Shown piece by piece: positions 1 to 5,705 of a stretch of 6,063 nucleotides of DNA. A program made the translations under genes and the position numbers. The DNA lies in NCBI GenBank assembly GCA_029859455.1, contig JAOUDE010000160.1, positions 1 to 6,063 of the forward strand, in the 5' to 3' direction. Below the pieces are notes generated by a model, which worked only from the letters and a program-made list of their open reading frames with translations, made no database searches and was not told where the DNA came from. Source of the stretch: Ignavibacteria bacterium. GTDB taxonomy: Bacteria; Bacteroidota; Ignavibacteria; UBA10030; UBA6906. Every line of letters starts with the position of its first letter. Positions within the stretch are counted from its first letter, which is position 1.

Positions 1-1
1 G

Positions 2-436
2 GATGGCGAGCTGTTTCAGATTCTGAAATTCCGGTCGATGGTTCAGAATGCCGAACAGGCGGGACCACAGTGGGCCGACAAGGAGGACCCGAGGGTGACT
101 CGGCTGGGGAATATCCTGCGGAAGCTTCATCTGGACGAAGTGCCGCAGTTCATCAACGTCCTCAAGGGTGAAATGAGCCTCATCGGTCCGAGGCCGGAAC
201 GCCCCGTCTTCGTGGAAGAGCTGACGAAGGAGATTCCGCTGTATAAACGACGCCTGAAGGTTCGTCCCGGCATTACCGGCTGGGCCCAGGTGAAGCATAC
301 GTATGACGAATCGATCGACGACGTCAGAAAGAAAGTACAGTATGATCTGTTTTACATCGAAAATATCAGCATCCGGATCGACATGAAGATTATCGCCTCG
401 ACGGTTTATCACATGCTGAGGGGGAGGGGACGTTGA
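2..436 (+). CDS. Polyprenyl-phosphate sugar phosphotransferase (bacterial sugar transferase), 5'-truncated by window edge
   Basis: This is the C-terminal catalytic part of a monotopic phosphoglycosyl transferase, which moves a sugar-1-phosphate from a nucleotide sugar to undecaprenyl phosphate at the inner face of the cytoplasmic membrane and so starts polysaccharide repeat assembly. The frame is open from base 2, before the first ATG at 38, and reads into the family motif KFRSM, so the gene begins upstream of the window. Also visible are HLDEVPQ with the catalytic Asp-Glu pair (codons at 134-139), GEMSLIGPRPERP, RPGITGWAQV and the C-terminal YDLFYIENIS block. All catalytic landmarks expected in this part are present. 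The missing N-terminus means I cannot tell a short PglC-like enzyme from a long WbaP/EpsH-like one, although the PERP and GWAQV wording is typical of the exopolysaccharide type. The substrate sugar is unknown. The stop overlaps the next start by 4 nt. The family call is secure. Confidence 0.95.
   Translation, partial: DGELFQILKFRSMVQNAEQAGPQWADKEDPRVTRLGNILRKLHLDEVPQFINVLKGEMSLIGPRPERPVFVEELTKEIPLYKRRLKVRPGITGWAQVKHTYDESIDDVRKKVQYDLFYIENISIRIDMKIIASTVYHMLRGRGR
423..427 (+). promoter_or_regulatory. Shine-Dalgarno site supporting the TTG start of the aminotransferase
   Basis: GGAGG lies 5 nt before TTG at 433, inside the 3' end of the sugar transferase gene. This near-ideal spacing favours TTG over the in-frame ATG at 451, which is 23 nt from the site. 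The TTG shares bases with the upstream TGA stop (TTGA, 433-436), an arrangement typical of translational coupling. Confidence 0.65.
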
Positions 437-1539
437 ACAAACCGATTCATATGGTCGATGTGGTGGGCCAATATGCACGGATCCGCGATGAAGTGGATGA
501 GGCGGTCAGAAAAGTCATGGACTCGGGCCGTTTCATCCTTGGCCCGGAAGTCGGCGAGCTGGAGTGCAGGATCGCCGGGTACCTGGATGTGAAATACGCG
601 GTCGGCTGTGCTTCAGGGACGGACGCCCTCCAGGTCGCCATGATGGCGCTCGGGATCGGTCCGGGGGACGAAGTAGTCACGACACCGTTCAGCTTTGTGG
701 CAACCACGGAAACGATCGCGCTCCTCGGTGCAAGGCCGGTCTATCTCGATATCCAGCCCGGATCGTTCAACATCGACCCGTTGACCCTCGAAACCGCGAT
801 CACGCCGAAGACGAAGGCAATTATCCCGGTTCACCTCTACGGGCAGGCGGCCGATATGGACGAAATCATGGCTGTGGCGGACAAACACCACATACCGGTG
901 ATCGAGGATTCAGCCCAGGCTCTCGGCGCCTCCTACAAGGGGAAGAAAGTCTGTACGATCGGGGCGATCGGTTGCATCAGTTTCTTCCCGAGCAAGAACC
1001 TCGGCTGTTTCGGTGACGGGGGGATGCTGACCACGAACGACGAAGAGCTCTGGAAAAAGCTGAAGGTGATCGTTTCGCACGGATCGCAGACCCGCTATTA
1101 CCACGAGGTCCTGGGCGTCAACAGCCGTCTCGATACGATCCAGGCGGCAGTCCTGAAGGTCAAACTGCAGTATCTCGATGAGTGGAACGAGGCACGCCGG
1201 AAGTTTGCAGCCCGGTACGATGAGCTCTTGACCCATCCTCGTTTCACCCTGCCGGCAAGAATACCGGACCGCGATCATATCTTTCATCAGTATACGCTGA
1301 GAGTTCCTGATCGCGACCGCCTGGCCGCGCATCTGGCAGAGCAGAAAATCCCGCACGGTGTGTACTATCCGGTACCGCTTCATCTGCAGCAGGCATTCGC
1401 TGATGCAGGCTTCGGCAGGGGCAGTTTCCCGGTGGCAGAACAGGCCGCTGCCGAAGTGATCTCCCTTCCGATGCACACGGAGCTGACCGATGAACAGCAG
1501 AAGGTCATAACGACAACAATCAGGAAGTTCTACGCGTAG
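433..1539 (+). CDS. DegT/DnrJ/EryC1/StrS-family PLP-dependent sugar aminotransferase
   Basis: This is a cytoplasmic aminotransferase expected to convert a keto-sugar nucleotide to an amino-sugar nucleotide, usually with glutamate as amino donor, for use in surface polysaccharide. At 368 residues it has the normal family length. Visible landmarks are the N-terminal FILGPEV block (34-40), SGTDA for cofactor phosphate binding (61-65), EDSAQALGA with the PLP-contacting Asp and Gln (158-166), the Schiff-base lysine in FFPSKNLG (Lys188), then GDGGM, and GVNSRLD near 228. The FFPSK...GDGG wording resembles WbpE/WlbC-type enzymes that aminate 3-keto-uronic acid sugars, but FdtB/QdtB-like 3-aminotransferases for dTDP-deoxysugars are close relatives, so the substrate is not assigned. 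The TTG start at 433 is preferred because of the GGAGG site; ATG at 451 would remove only six residues. It lies in a polysaccharide cluster with a 4-nt overlap upstream and a 3-nt gap downstream. Confidence 0.93.
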   Translation: MNKPIHMVDVVGQYARIRDEVDEAVRKVMDSGRFILGPEVGELECRIAGYLDVKYAVGCASGTDALQVAMMALGIGPGDEVVTTPFSFVATTETIALLGARPVYLDIQPGSFNIDPLTLETAITPKTKAIIPVHLYGQAADMDEIMAVADKHHIPVIEDSAQALGASYKGKKVCTIGAIGCISFFPSKNLGCFGDGGMLTTNDEELWKKLKVIVSHGSQTRYYHEVLGVNSRLDTIQAAVLKVKLQYLDEWNEARRKFAARYDELLTHPRFTLPARIPDRDHIFHQYTLRVPDRDRLAAHLAEQKIPHGVYYPVPLHLQQAFADAGFGRGSFPVAEQAAAEVISLPMHTELTDEQQKVITTTIRKFYA

Positions 1540-1542
1540 CAG

Positions 1543-2259
1543 ATGGGAACAACACTCGTCATCATACCGACATACAACGAAGCTGCCAATATCGGGCGGA
1601 TGATTCCTGCAGTACTGGGCCAGCACGAGGGCGTGGACATCCTCGTGGTCGATGACGCCTCGCCCGACGGGACTGCCGCTGTGGTCAAAAAGCTGATGCA
1701 GAACGAGTCGCGTGTGAAGCTGTTCGAACGGAAAGGGAAGCTGGGGCTCGGCTCTGCGTATGTCGAGGGCTTCCGGTTCGCGCTGAAACATTCGTACCGG
1801 TATGTATTTGAGATGGATGCCGATTTCTCGCATGACCCGAACGACATTCCACGGTTCCTGAAGAAGATCGAAGAATGCGACCTGGTCCTGGGATCGCGCT
1901 ACGTGAACGGAGTCCGGATCCTGAACTGGCCGATCCGACGGCTCCTGCTCTCTTATTCGGCGAACGTCTACAGTCGTGTCGTCACCGGTCTCAGATTGCG
2001 GGACGCTACCGGGGGTTACAAATGCTACCGGCGGGAAGTCCTGGAATCGATGGACCTGTCACGGATCAAATCGAACGGCTATGCGTTTCAGATCGAAACA
2101 AGCTTCAAAGCATGGAAAAACGGATTCAGAATTGCCGAGATCCCGATTGTTTTCCTGGAGCGGGAGGCAGGCAACTCGAAGATGTCAAAAGGGATCGTCT
2201 ATGAGGCGTTCTTCATGGTCTGGAAACTGAGGTTGAGAAGCATGATCGGGCGCCTCTGA
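1543..2259 (+). CDS. Polyprenol-phosphate mannosyltransferase (DPM1-like, GT2)
   Basis: This family 2 glycosyltransferase is expected to transfer a hexose, most often mannose from GDP-mannose, to polyprenyl phosphate at the cytoplasmic face of the membrane. The product is a lipid-linked donor for later transfer outside the cytoplasm. Landmarks are IIPTYNEAANI (8-18), VVDDASPDGT (35-44), the metal-binding Asp-Ala-Asp (92-94) followed by FSHDP, GSRYVNG (117-123), the TGGYKCYRR block (156-163), and a C-terminal FLERE.GNSKM block (204-214). The 238-residue length and lack of a transmembrane tail match the catalytic-domain-only DPM1 type rather than the longer GtrB or fused Ppm1 forms. The start follows the aminotransferase stop by 3 nt. 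The closest ribosome-site candidate, AGGAAG at 1522-1527, is 15 nt away, so translation may depend on coupling. Glucose or another hexose as substrate cannot be excluded. No glycosyl acceptor enzyme (for example a GT39 protein) is in the window. Confidence 0.9.
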   Translation: MGTTLVIIPTYNEAANIGRMIPAVLGQHEGVDILVVDDASPDGTAAVVKKLMQNESRVKLFERKGKLGLGSAYVEGFRFALKHSYRYVFEMDADFSHDPNDIPRFLKKIEECDLVLGSRYVNGVRILNWPIRRLLLSYSANVYSRVVTGLRLRDATGGYKCYRREVLESMDLSRIKSNGYAFQIETSFKAWKNGFRIAEIPIVFLEREAGNSKMSKGIVYEAFFMVWKLRLRSMIGRL

Positions 2260-2282
2260 GTTTCCGTTCTTCGCGCTCGTTT

Positions 2283-2305
2283 CGGATTTCGATATACGGA
2301 TTTCG
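2283..2305 (+). repeat. Short direct repeat in the only intergenic spacer (2260-2317)
   Basis: The 9-mer CGGATTTCG occurs at 2283-2291 and 2297-2305, a 14-bp period, with an additional TTTCG at 2280-2284. The spacer is T-rich compared with the flanking genes. I see no convincing hairpin terminator and no good -35/-10 pair in it. The repeat could be an operator half-site pair, part of a genome-wide intergenic repeat family, or chance in low-complexity sequence. Confidence 0.5.
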
Positions 2306-2317
2306 GGTTTTCATAAA

Positions 2318-4348
2318 ATGCAGCTCTCCATCATCATTGTCAATTATAACGTTCGCCAGTTTCTGGAGAACGCGCTGGCCTCCGTCCGGAAGGGAACCGA
2401 CGGGATCGAGACGGAAGTGTTCGTCGTTGACAACGCATCGGATGACGGCAGCGTTGAGATGGTAAAAGCGAAGTTCCCGGAAGTTCAGCTGATCGCGAGC
2501 GATAAGAACCTCGGGTTTGCCCGGGCGAACAATCTCGCTCTCACAAAAGCGCGCGGCCGCTTCCTCCTGCTCTTGAATCCTGACACGATATTGCAGGAAG
2601 ATACCCTCCGGGTGATGATCCGGTTCATGGAAAAGAACCCGGATGCCGGGCTGGCCGGATGCAAGATTCTGAACCCTGATGGTTCATTTCAGCTCTCGTG
2701 CAGGAGAAGTTTTCCCACGCCCTGGGTCTCGTTCACAAAGGTGTTCGGGCTGAGCGGACTGTTCCCCGGGTCGCGGCTGTTCGGCCGGTACAACCTGACC
2801 TATTTGAACCCGGACGCGACGTATCCGGTAGACGCCGTCAGTGGCTCGTTCATGTTCCTCACCCGTGAGGCATACGAGAAAGTGGGAGGCCTGGATGAGT
2901 CGTTCTTTATGTATGGCGAGGATCTTGACTACTGTTACCGGATTCGATCCTCGGGGTTCAGGGTTTACTATGTTCATGAAACGCAGATCATTCACTTCAA
3001 AGGTGAGAGCACCCAGCGAAGCAGTATTGACGAGATCGAGGTGTTCTATGAAGCGATGCGGGTTTTCGTGCGGAAACACTACGGCCACTCGTTCCTGCTC
3101 TCGGCGTTTCTTTCGATAGGAATCACTCTCAGAGCCGCCGCCGCGTTTGTCGCCCGGGCGGTTCGCCCTCTCCCTGTTGTGCTCATGGATTTTCTGCTGG
3201 TCACCGGATCGATGATCGCAGGAGAGTTTCTCCGGTATGGAACCCTGTTTACACTGCCGTCCTATGCCTATCCGACTGCCTGGATTGTACCATCGCTTCT
3301 TGTCGTCGCTTCTCTCTACAGCCTCGGTGTGTACACGACACATCGCCACTCCGTTTCGCGCTCCGCAGGCGGTGTCATAGCCAGCTTTATCGCTCTCTCG
3401 GCGATTGTTTTCTTCGCAAAGGAATATGGGTTCAGCCGTATCGTTGTCGGGATCGCCGGCCTGATCAGTCTGATGGTGGTGCCGGGATGGCGCCTGCTCT
3501 TCCGGCTGGCGGGGCGATCCTCGGCGAAGAGGGATGGAAGAAAAAGCCTTTTCGGCCGGAGGACAGTCATTGTCGGGACGGGGGAGTCGGCACTGACCAT
3601 CATTCGGAAACTCCGGGCGCGCGTCAGCGACGGGTATGAAGTGGTGGGGTTCGTGTCAACGAACCAGCGGGACGTCGGTGAAGTGATCGGCGGTCTTCCG
3701 GTCATCGGCACAACAGAGAATGTAGGGAAGGTTCTGACGGAACAGAGGATCACCGAGGTTATTTTCTCCACCGATGGCATCTCTTTCAAGGACATGCTTT
3801 CAGTCATTGCCCGAAGCAGCGGGAGAGGGGCCAATTTCAGGCTTGTCCCGAACAGCCTGGAGGCGATTATCGGCAAGGCCAGTATAGACGAACTGGACCC
3901 CATGCCTCTGGTGGAAATTGACTATAATATACACAGGTTCTCGAACCAGACCGCCAAACGGATCTTCGATATTCTCCTTTCGCTGCTTCTCATCGTCACG
4001 ATCTATCCGGTCCGGCAGCTGTTTCAAATGGGGAGAAAGGAGAGCACCGGTGTTTCATGGATTGCGAACCTCCCGAAGGTTCTTGGAGGGAGGTTGAGTT
4101 TTGTGGGACTTCCAATCGGGGAGCAGAACAGACCGAACGGTGTCCGGACACCTGAGTTCCTGAACGGGCAGGCGGCCCCGCTGGGCCCGATCGGCCTGAC
4201 CGGGCTTGTGCAGATCCAGGCGGATGCAGAGGCTCTTGATCCGGATGAAACCGAGAAGCTGAAACTCTACTATGCACGGAATCAGTCGATCGCACTCGAT
4301 GTTGAGATACTGATGAAATCGATCAGAAACAGAAAGAGGGCAGGATGA
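2318..4348 (+). CDS. Fused GT2 glycosyltransferase (WbbL-like) and WbaP-like membrane scaffold with degenerate phosphoglycosyl transferase domain
   Basis: A 676-residue protein built from two normally separate enzymes. Residues 1-265 are a GT2 rhamnosyltransferase-like domain: IIIVNYN (5-11), VVDNASDDGS (36-45), NLGFARANN (64-72), LLLNPD (84-89, the DxD-equivalent site), GSFMFL (176-181), and the FFMYGEDLDYC acceptor/base motif (196-206). Residues about 285-395 hold four likely transmembrane helices. Residues about 413-535 form a Rossmann-like domain with VIVGTGESA (417-425). Residues 547-566 are the KRIFDILLS membrane segment that begins the catalytic module of WbaP-type enzymes. The rest is shortened and degenerate (see the separate entry). 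The GT2 part should add a sugar, perhaps rhamnose, to a lipid-linked glycan; the rest probably anchors or scaffolds it. ATG at 2318 is chosen because the GT2 core begins at residue 3, although no Shine-Dalgarno site precedes it. The stop overlaps accA by 4 nt. Domain calls are secure; the substrate is unknown. Confidence 0.88.
   Translation: MQLSIIIVNYNVRQFLENALASVRKGTDGIETEVFVVDNASDDGSVEMVKAKFPEVQLIASDKNLGFARANNLALTKARGRFLLLLNPDTILQEDTLRVMIRFMEKNPDAGLAGCKILNPDGSFQLSCRRSFPTPWVSFTKVFGLSGLFPGSRLFGRYNLTYLNPDATYPVDAVSGSFMFLTREAYEKVGGLDESFFMYGEDLDYCYRIRSSGFRVYYVHETQIIHFKGESTQRSSIDEIEVFYEAMRVFVRKHYGHSFLLSAFLSIGITLRAAAAFVARAVRPLPVVLMDFLLVTGSMIAGEFLRYGTLFTLPSYAYPTAWIVPSLLVVASLYSLGVYTTHRHSVSRSAGGVIASFIALSAIVFFAKEYGFSRIVVGIAGLISLMVVPGWRLLFRLAGRSSAKRDGRKSLFGRRTVIVGTGESALTIIRKLRARVSDGYEVVGFVSTNQRDVGEVIGGLPVIGTTENVGKVLTEQRITEVIFSTDGISFKDMLSVIARSSGRGANFRLVPNSLEAIIGKASIDELDPMPLVEIDYNIHRFSNQTAKRIFDILLSLLLIVTIYPVRQLFQMGRKESTGVSWIANLPKVLGGRLSFVGLPIGEQNRPNGVRTPEFLNGQAAPLGPIGLTGLVQIQADAEALDPDETEKLKLYYARNQSIALDVEILMKSIRNRKRAG
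3956..4345 (+). other. Degenerate (probably inactive) bacterial sugar transferase domain within the fusion protein
   Basis: Residues 547-676 of the fusion align by eye with the intact enzyme at 2-436. The membrane helix is present (547-566). The following stretch that should carry the KFRSM motif is missing: only about 15 residues lie between the helix and the next recognisable block. The catalytic LDEVPQ of the intact enzyme becomes IANLPK (582-587; Asp-Glu replaced by Ala-Asn, codons 4064-4069). MSLIGPRPE becomes LSFVGLPIGE, losing the conserved PRP. Later structural parts persist: GLTGLVQIQ (626-634) corresponds to GITGWAQVK, and YYARNQSIALDVEIL (651-665) to FYIENISIRIDMKII. The fold tail is kept while the catalytic residues are gone, so this looks like a pseudoenzyme domain rather than random decay. 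Confidence 0.8.
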
Positions 4349-5295
4349 GCAAATCTGTACTCGATTTTGAGAAACCGATTTTTGAGCTGGAAGAGAAGCT
4401 GGATGAACTCCGGCGGTATGCCGACAATTCCGATATTGCCGATGAAGTCGCGAAGATCGAAAAACGTGTCCACCAGCTTCAGCAGAACATTTTCTCGAAC
4501 CTGACCCGCTGGCAGCGTGTCCAGCTGGCGAGGCATCCGGACCGGCCGTACACCACCGACTATATTAATCTCATGTCCGAGGACTTCATCGAGCTGCACG
4601 GAGACCGCCTGTTCGGCGATGACAAAGCGATCGTCGGCGGTTTCGCCCGGCTCGGGTCCCAATCAGTCATGATTATCGGACACCAGAAGGGGCGTGATAC
4701 GAAATCGAATCTCTACCGGAACTTTGGAATGCCGAATCCCGAGGGTTACAGAAAAGCGCTCCGGCTGATGCGTCTGGCTGAAAAGTTCAATGTGCCGGTG
4801 GTGACAATGCTGGACACGCCGGGTGCGTACCCCGGGCTGGAGGCGGAAGAGAGAGGACAGGCGGAGGCGATCGCGCGGAATCTCCTGGAAATGTCATCCC
4901 TGCGCGTACCGATCGTGGTCGTCATTATCGGGGAAGGCGCTTCAGGGGGAGCTCTGGGGATCGGGATCGGAGACCGAATCCTGATGCTGGAGAACGCATG
5001 GTATTCCGTCATCTCGCCGGAGTCCTGTTCCAGTATTCTCTGGCGGAGCTGGAACTACAAAGAGCAGGCCGCCGAGGCTCTTCAGCTGACCGCCCCCGAT
5101 CTGAAGAAGCAGGGAGTTATCGATTTGATCATTCCGGAGCCGCCGGGTGGAGCCCACAGAGATTACGAGAGGATTGCGCAGATCCTGAAAGAAGTCCTTC
5201 TCGAAGAGTTGAAAAAACTTATGAAGATCAAACCGGAAAAACTGGTCGAAAAGCGAAGAGCCAAATTTGCCGGAATGGGTGAATGGGCAGGCTGA
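4345..5295 (+). CDS. accA: Acetyl-CoA carboxylase carboxyltransferase subunit alpha
   Basis: This is the alpha half of the carboxyltransferase that, with the AccD beta subunit, moves the carboxyl group from carboxybiotin to acetyl-CoA to make malonyl-CoA, the committed step of fatty-acid synthesis in the cytoplasm. The 316-residue length is typical of stand-alone AccA. Residues 1-55 form the charged helical N-terminal region. They are followed by the conserved ELHGDRLFGDD (83-93), GHQKGRDTKSN (112-122), FGMPNPEGYRKALR (127-140), LDTPGAYPG (156-164), GEGASGGALGIG (197-208, the glycine-rich oxyanion loop) and SPESCSSILW (224-233). No disruption is visible. The start overlaps the upstream glycosyltransferase stop as ATGA (4345-4348), with AGAGGG at 4335-4340 as a plausible ribosome site, so the two are probably co-transcribed and coupled. 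accD and the biotin carrier genes are not in the window. Confidence 0.98.
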   Translation: MSKSVLDFEKPIFELEEKLDELRRYADNSDIADEVAKIEKRVHQLQQNIFSNLTRWQRVQLARHPDRPYTTDYINLMSEDFIELHGDRLFGDDKAIVGGFARLGSQSVMIIGHQKGRDTKSNLYRNFGMPNPEGYRKALRLMRLAEKFNVPVVTMLDTPGAYPGLEAEERGQAEAIARNLLEMSSLRVPIVVVIIGEGASGGALGIGIGDRILMLENAWYSVISPESCSSILWRSWNYKEQAAEALQLTAPDLKKQGVIDLIIPEPPGGAHRDYERIAQILKEVLLEELKKLMKIKPEKLVEKRRAKFAGMGEWAG

Positions 5296-5702
5296 TCCGA
5301 CAGGTGACCGATGTTCGGGTCCGTTATGCAGACACCGACCAGATGAGGATGGTGTACTACGGCAAGTTCTTCGAATATTTTGAACAGGGTCGGTCCGACC
5401 TGTTGCGGTCGATAGGTTTGTCTTATGGGCAATTTGAAGAAATGGGTTATTTTCTGCCCGTGATCGAGGCTCATGCGGTGTACAGGAAGTCAGCCCGTTA
5501 TGATGATCTGCTGAACGTTGCCACACATCTACGGGAGATGCCTGTAGCCAGGGTCCGCTTGGATTATGAAGTCATGAGGGAGAATGATGTGATTGTTGAA
5601 GGACATACGGTCCACAGTTTTGTCACGGCGAGTACAGGGAAACCGACCCGGGCGCCCGCCCGGTTTCTGGAAGCGGTCGAACAGGCGATGCGGAAAGGCT
5701 GA
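5283..5702 (+). CDS. Acyl-CoA thioesterase, YbgC/4-hydroxybenzoyl-CoA thioesterase family (hotdog fold)
   Basis: A 139-residue single-hotdog-domain protein, the usual length for the YbgC/FcbC group, which hydrolyses acyl-CoA (or sometimes acyl-ACP) thioesters in the cytoplasm. The N-terminal signature RVRYADTDQM...VYYG..FEYFEQGR (from residue 12) contains the catalytic aspartate, most likely Asp19 by comparison with YbgC, and starts the central helix. The second half carries the usual core strands, as in RVRLDYEV and VHSFVTAS. The position after DTDQM, usually Gly in this motif, is Arg here (DTDQMRMVYY). The ATG at 5283 lies 13 nt inside accA; the overlapping start is supported because the hotdog domain begins within the first ten residues, but the ribosome site (GGAATGGGT, 5272-5280) is weak. 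The accA neighbour suggests a role with fatty-acyl pools. No tol-pal genes, the common E. coli context of YbgC, are seen. Substrate not assigned. Confidence 0.9.
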   Translation: MGRLIRQVTDVRVRYADTDQMRMVYYGKFFEYFEQGRSDLLRSIGLSYGQFEEMGYFLPVIEAHAVYRKSARYDDLLNVATHLREMPVARVRLDYEVMRENDVIVEGHTVHSFVTASTGKPTRAPARFLEAVEQAMRKG

Positions 5703-5705
5703 ACG

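Noticed and set aside
564..1016. A 150-codon + strand frame inside the aminotransferase gene
   Set aside because: It is out of frame with the PLP-enzyme motifs, has no family resemblance, and is explained by codon bias in the real gene.
910..1833. A 307-codon open frame on the minus strand
   Set aside because: It lies entirely antisense to the aminotransferase and mannosyltransferase genes, both with clear family motifs. Its translation is rich in Arg, His and Cys with no recognisable motif, as expected of a shadow frame in GC-rich DNA.
2271..2299. Possible sigma-70 promoter with TATACG at 2294-2299 as -10
   Set aside because: Only four of six bases match the -10 consensus, the final T is missing, and the hexamer 17 bp upstream (TCGCGC) does not resemble TTGACA.
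2260..2317. Rho-independent terminator after the mannosyltransferase
   Set aside because: The spacer is T-rich but has no GC-rich hairpin followed by a T run; the repeats in it are direct, not inverted.
2684..3349. A 221-codon minus-strand frame opposite the fusion gene
   Set aside because: It is antisense to conserved GT2 motifs and membrane helices, its translation is highly charged and low in recognisable folds, and it has no supporting context.
3956..4348. Frameshift or assembly error as the cause of the odd C-terminus of the fusion protein
   Set aside because: The frame stays open and recognisable family blocks (LPKVLGGRLSFVG, GLTGLVQIQ, YYARNQS) continue in the same frame to a normal stop overlapping accA, so a frameshift does not explain the lost catalytic residues.
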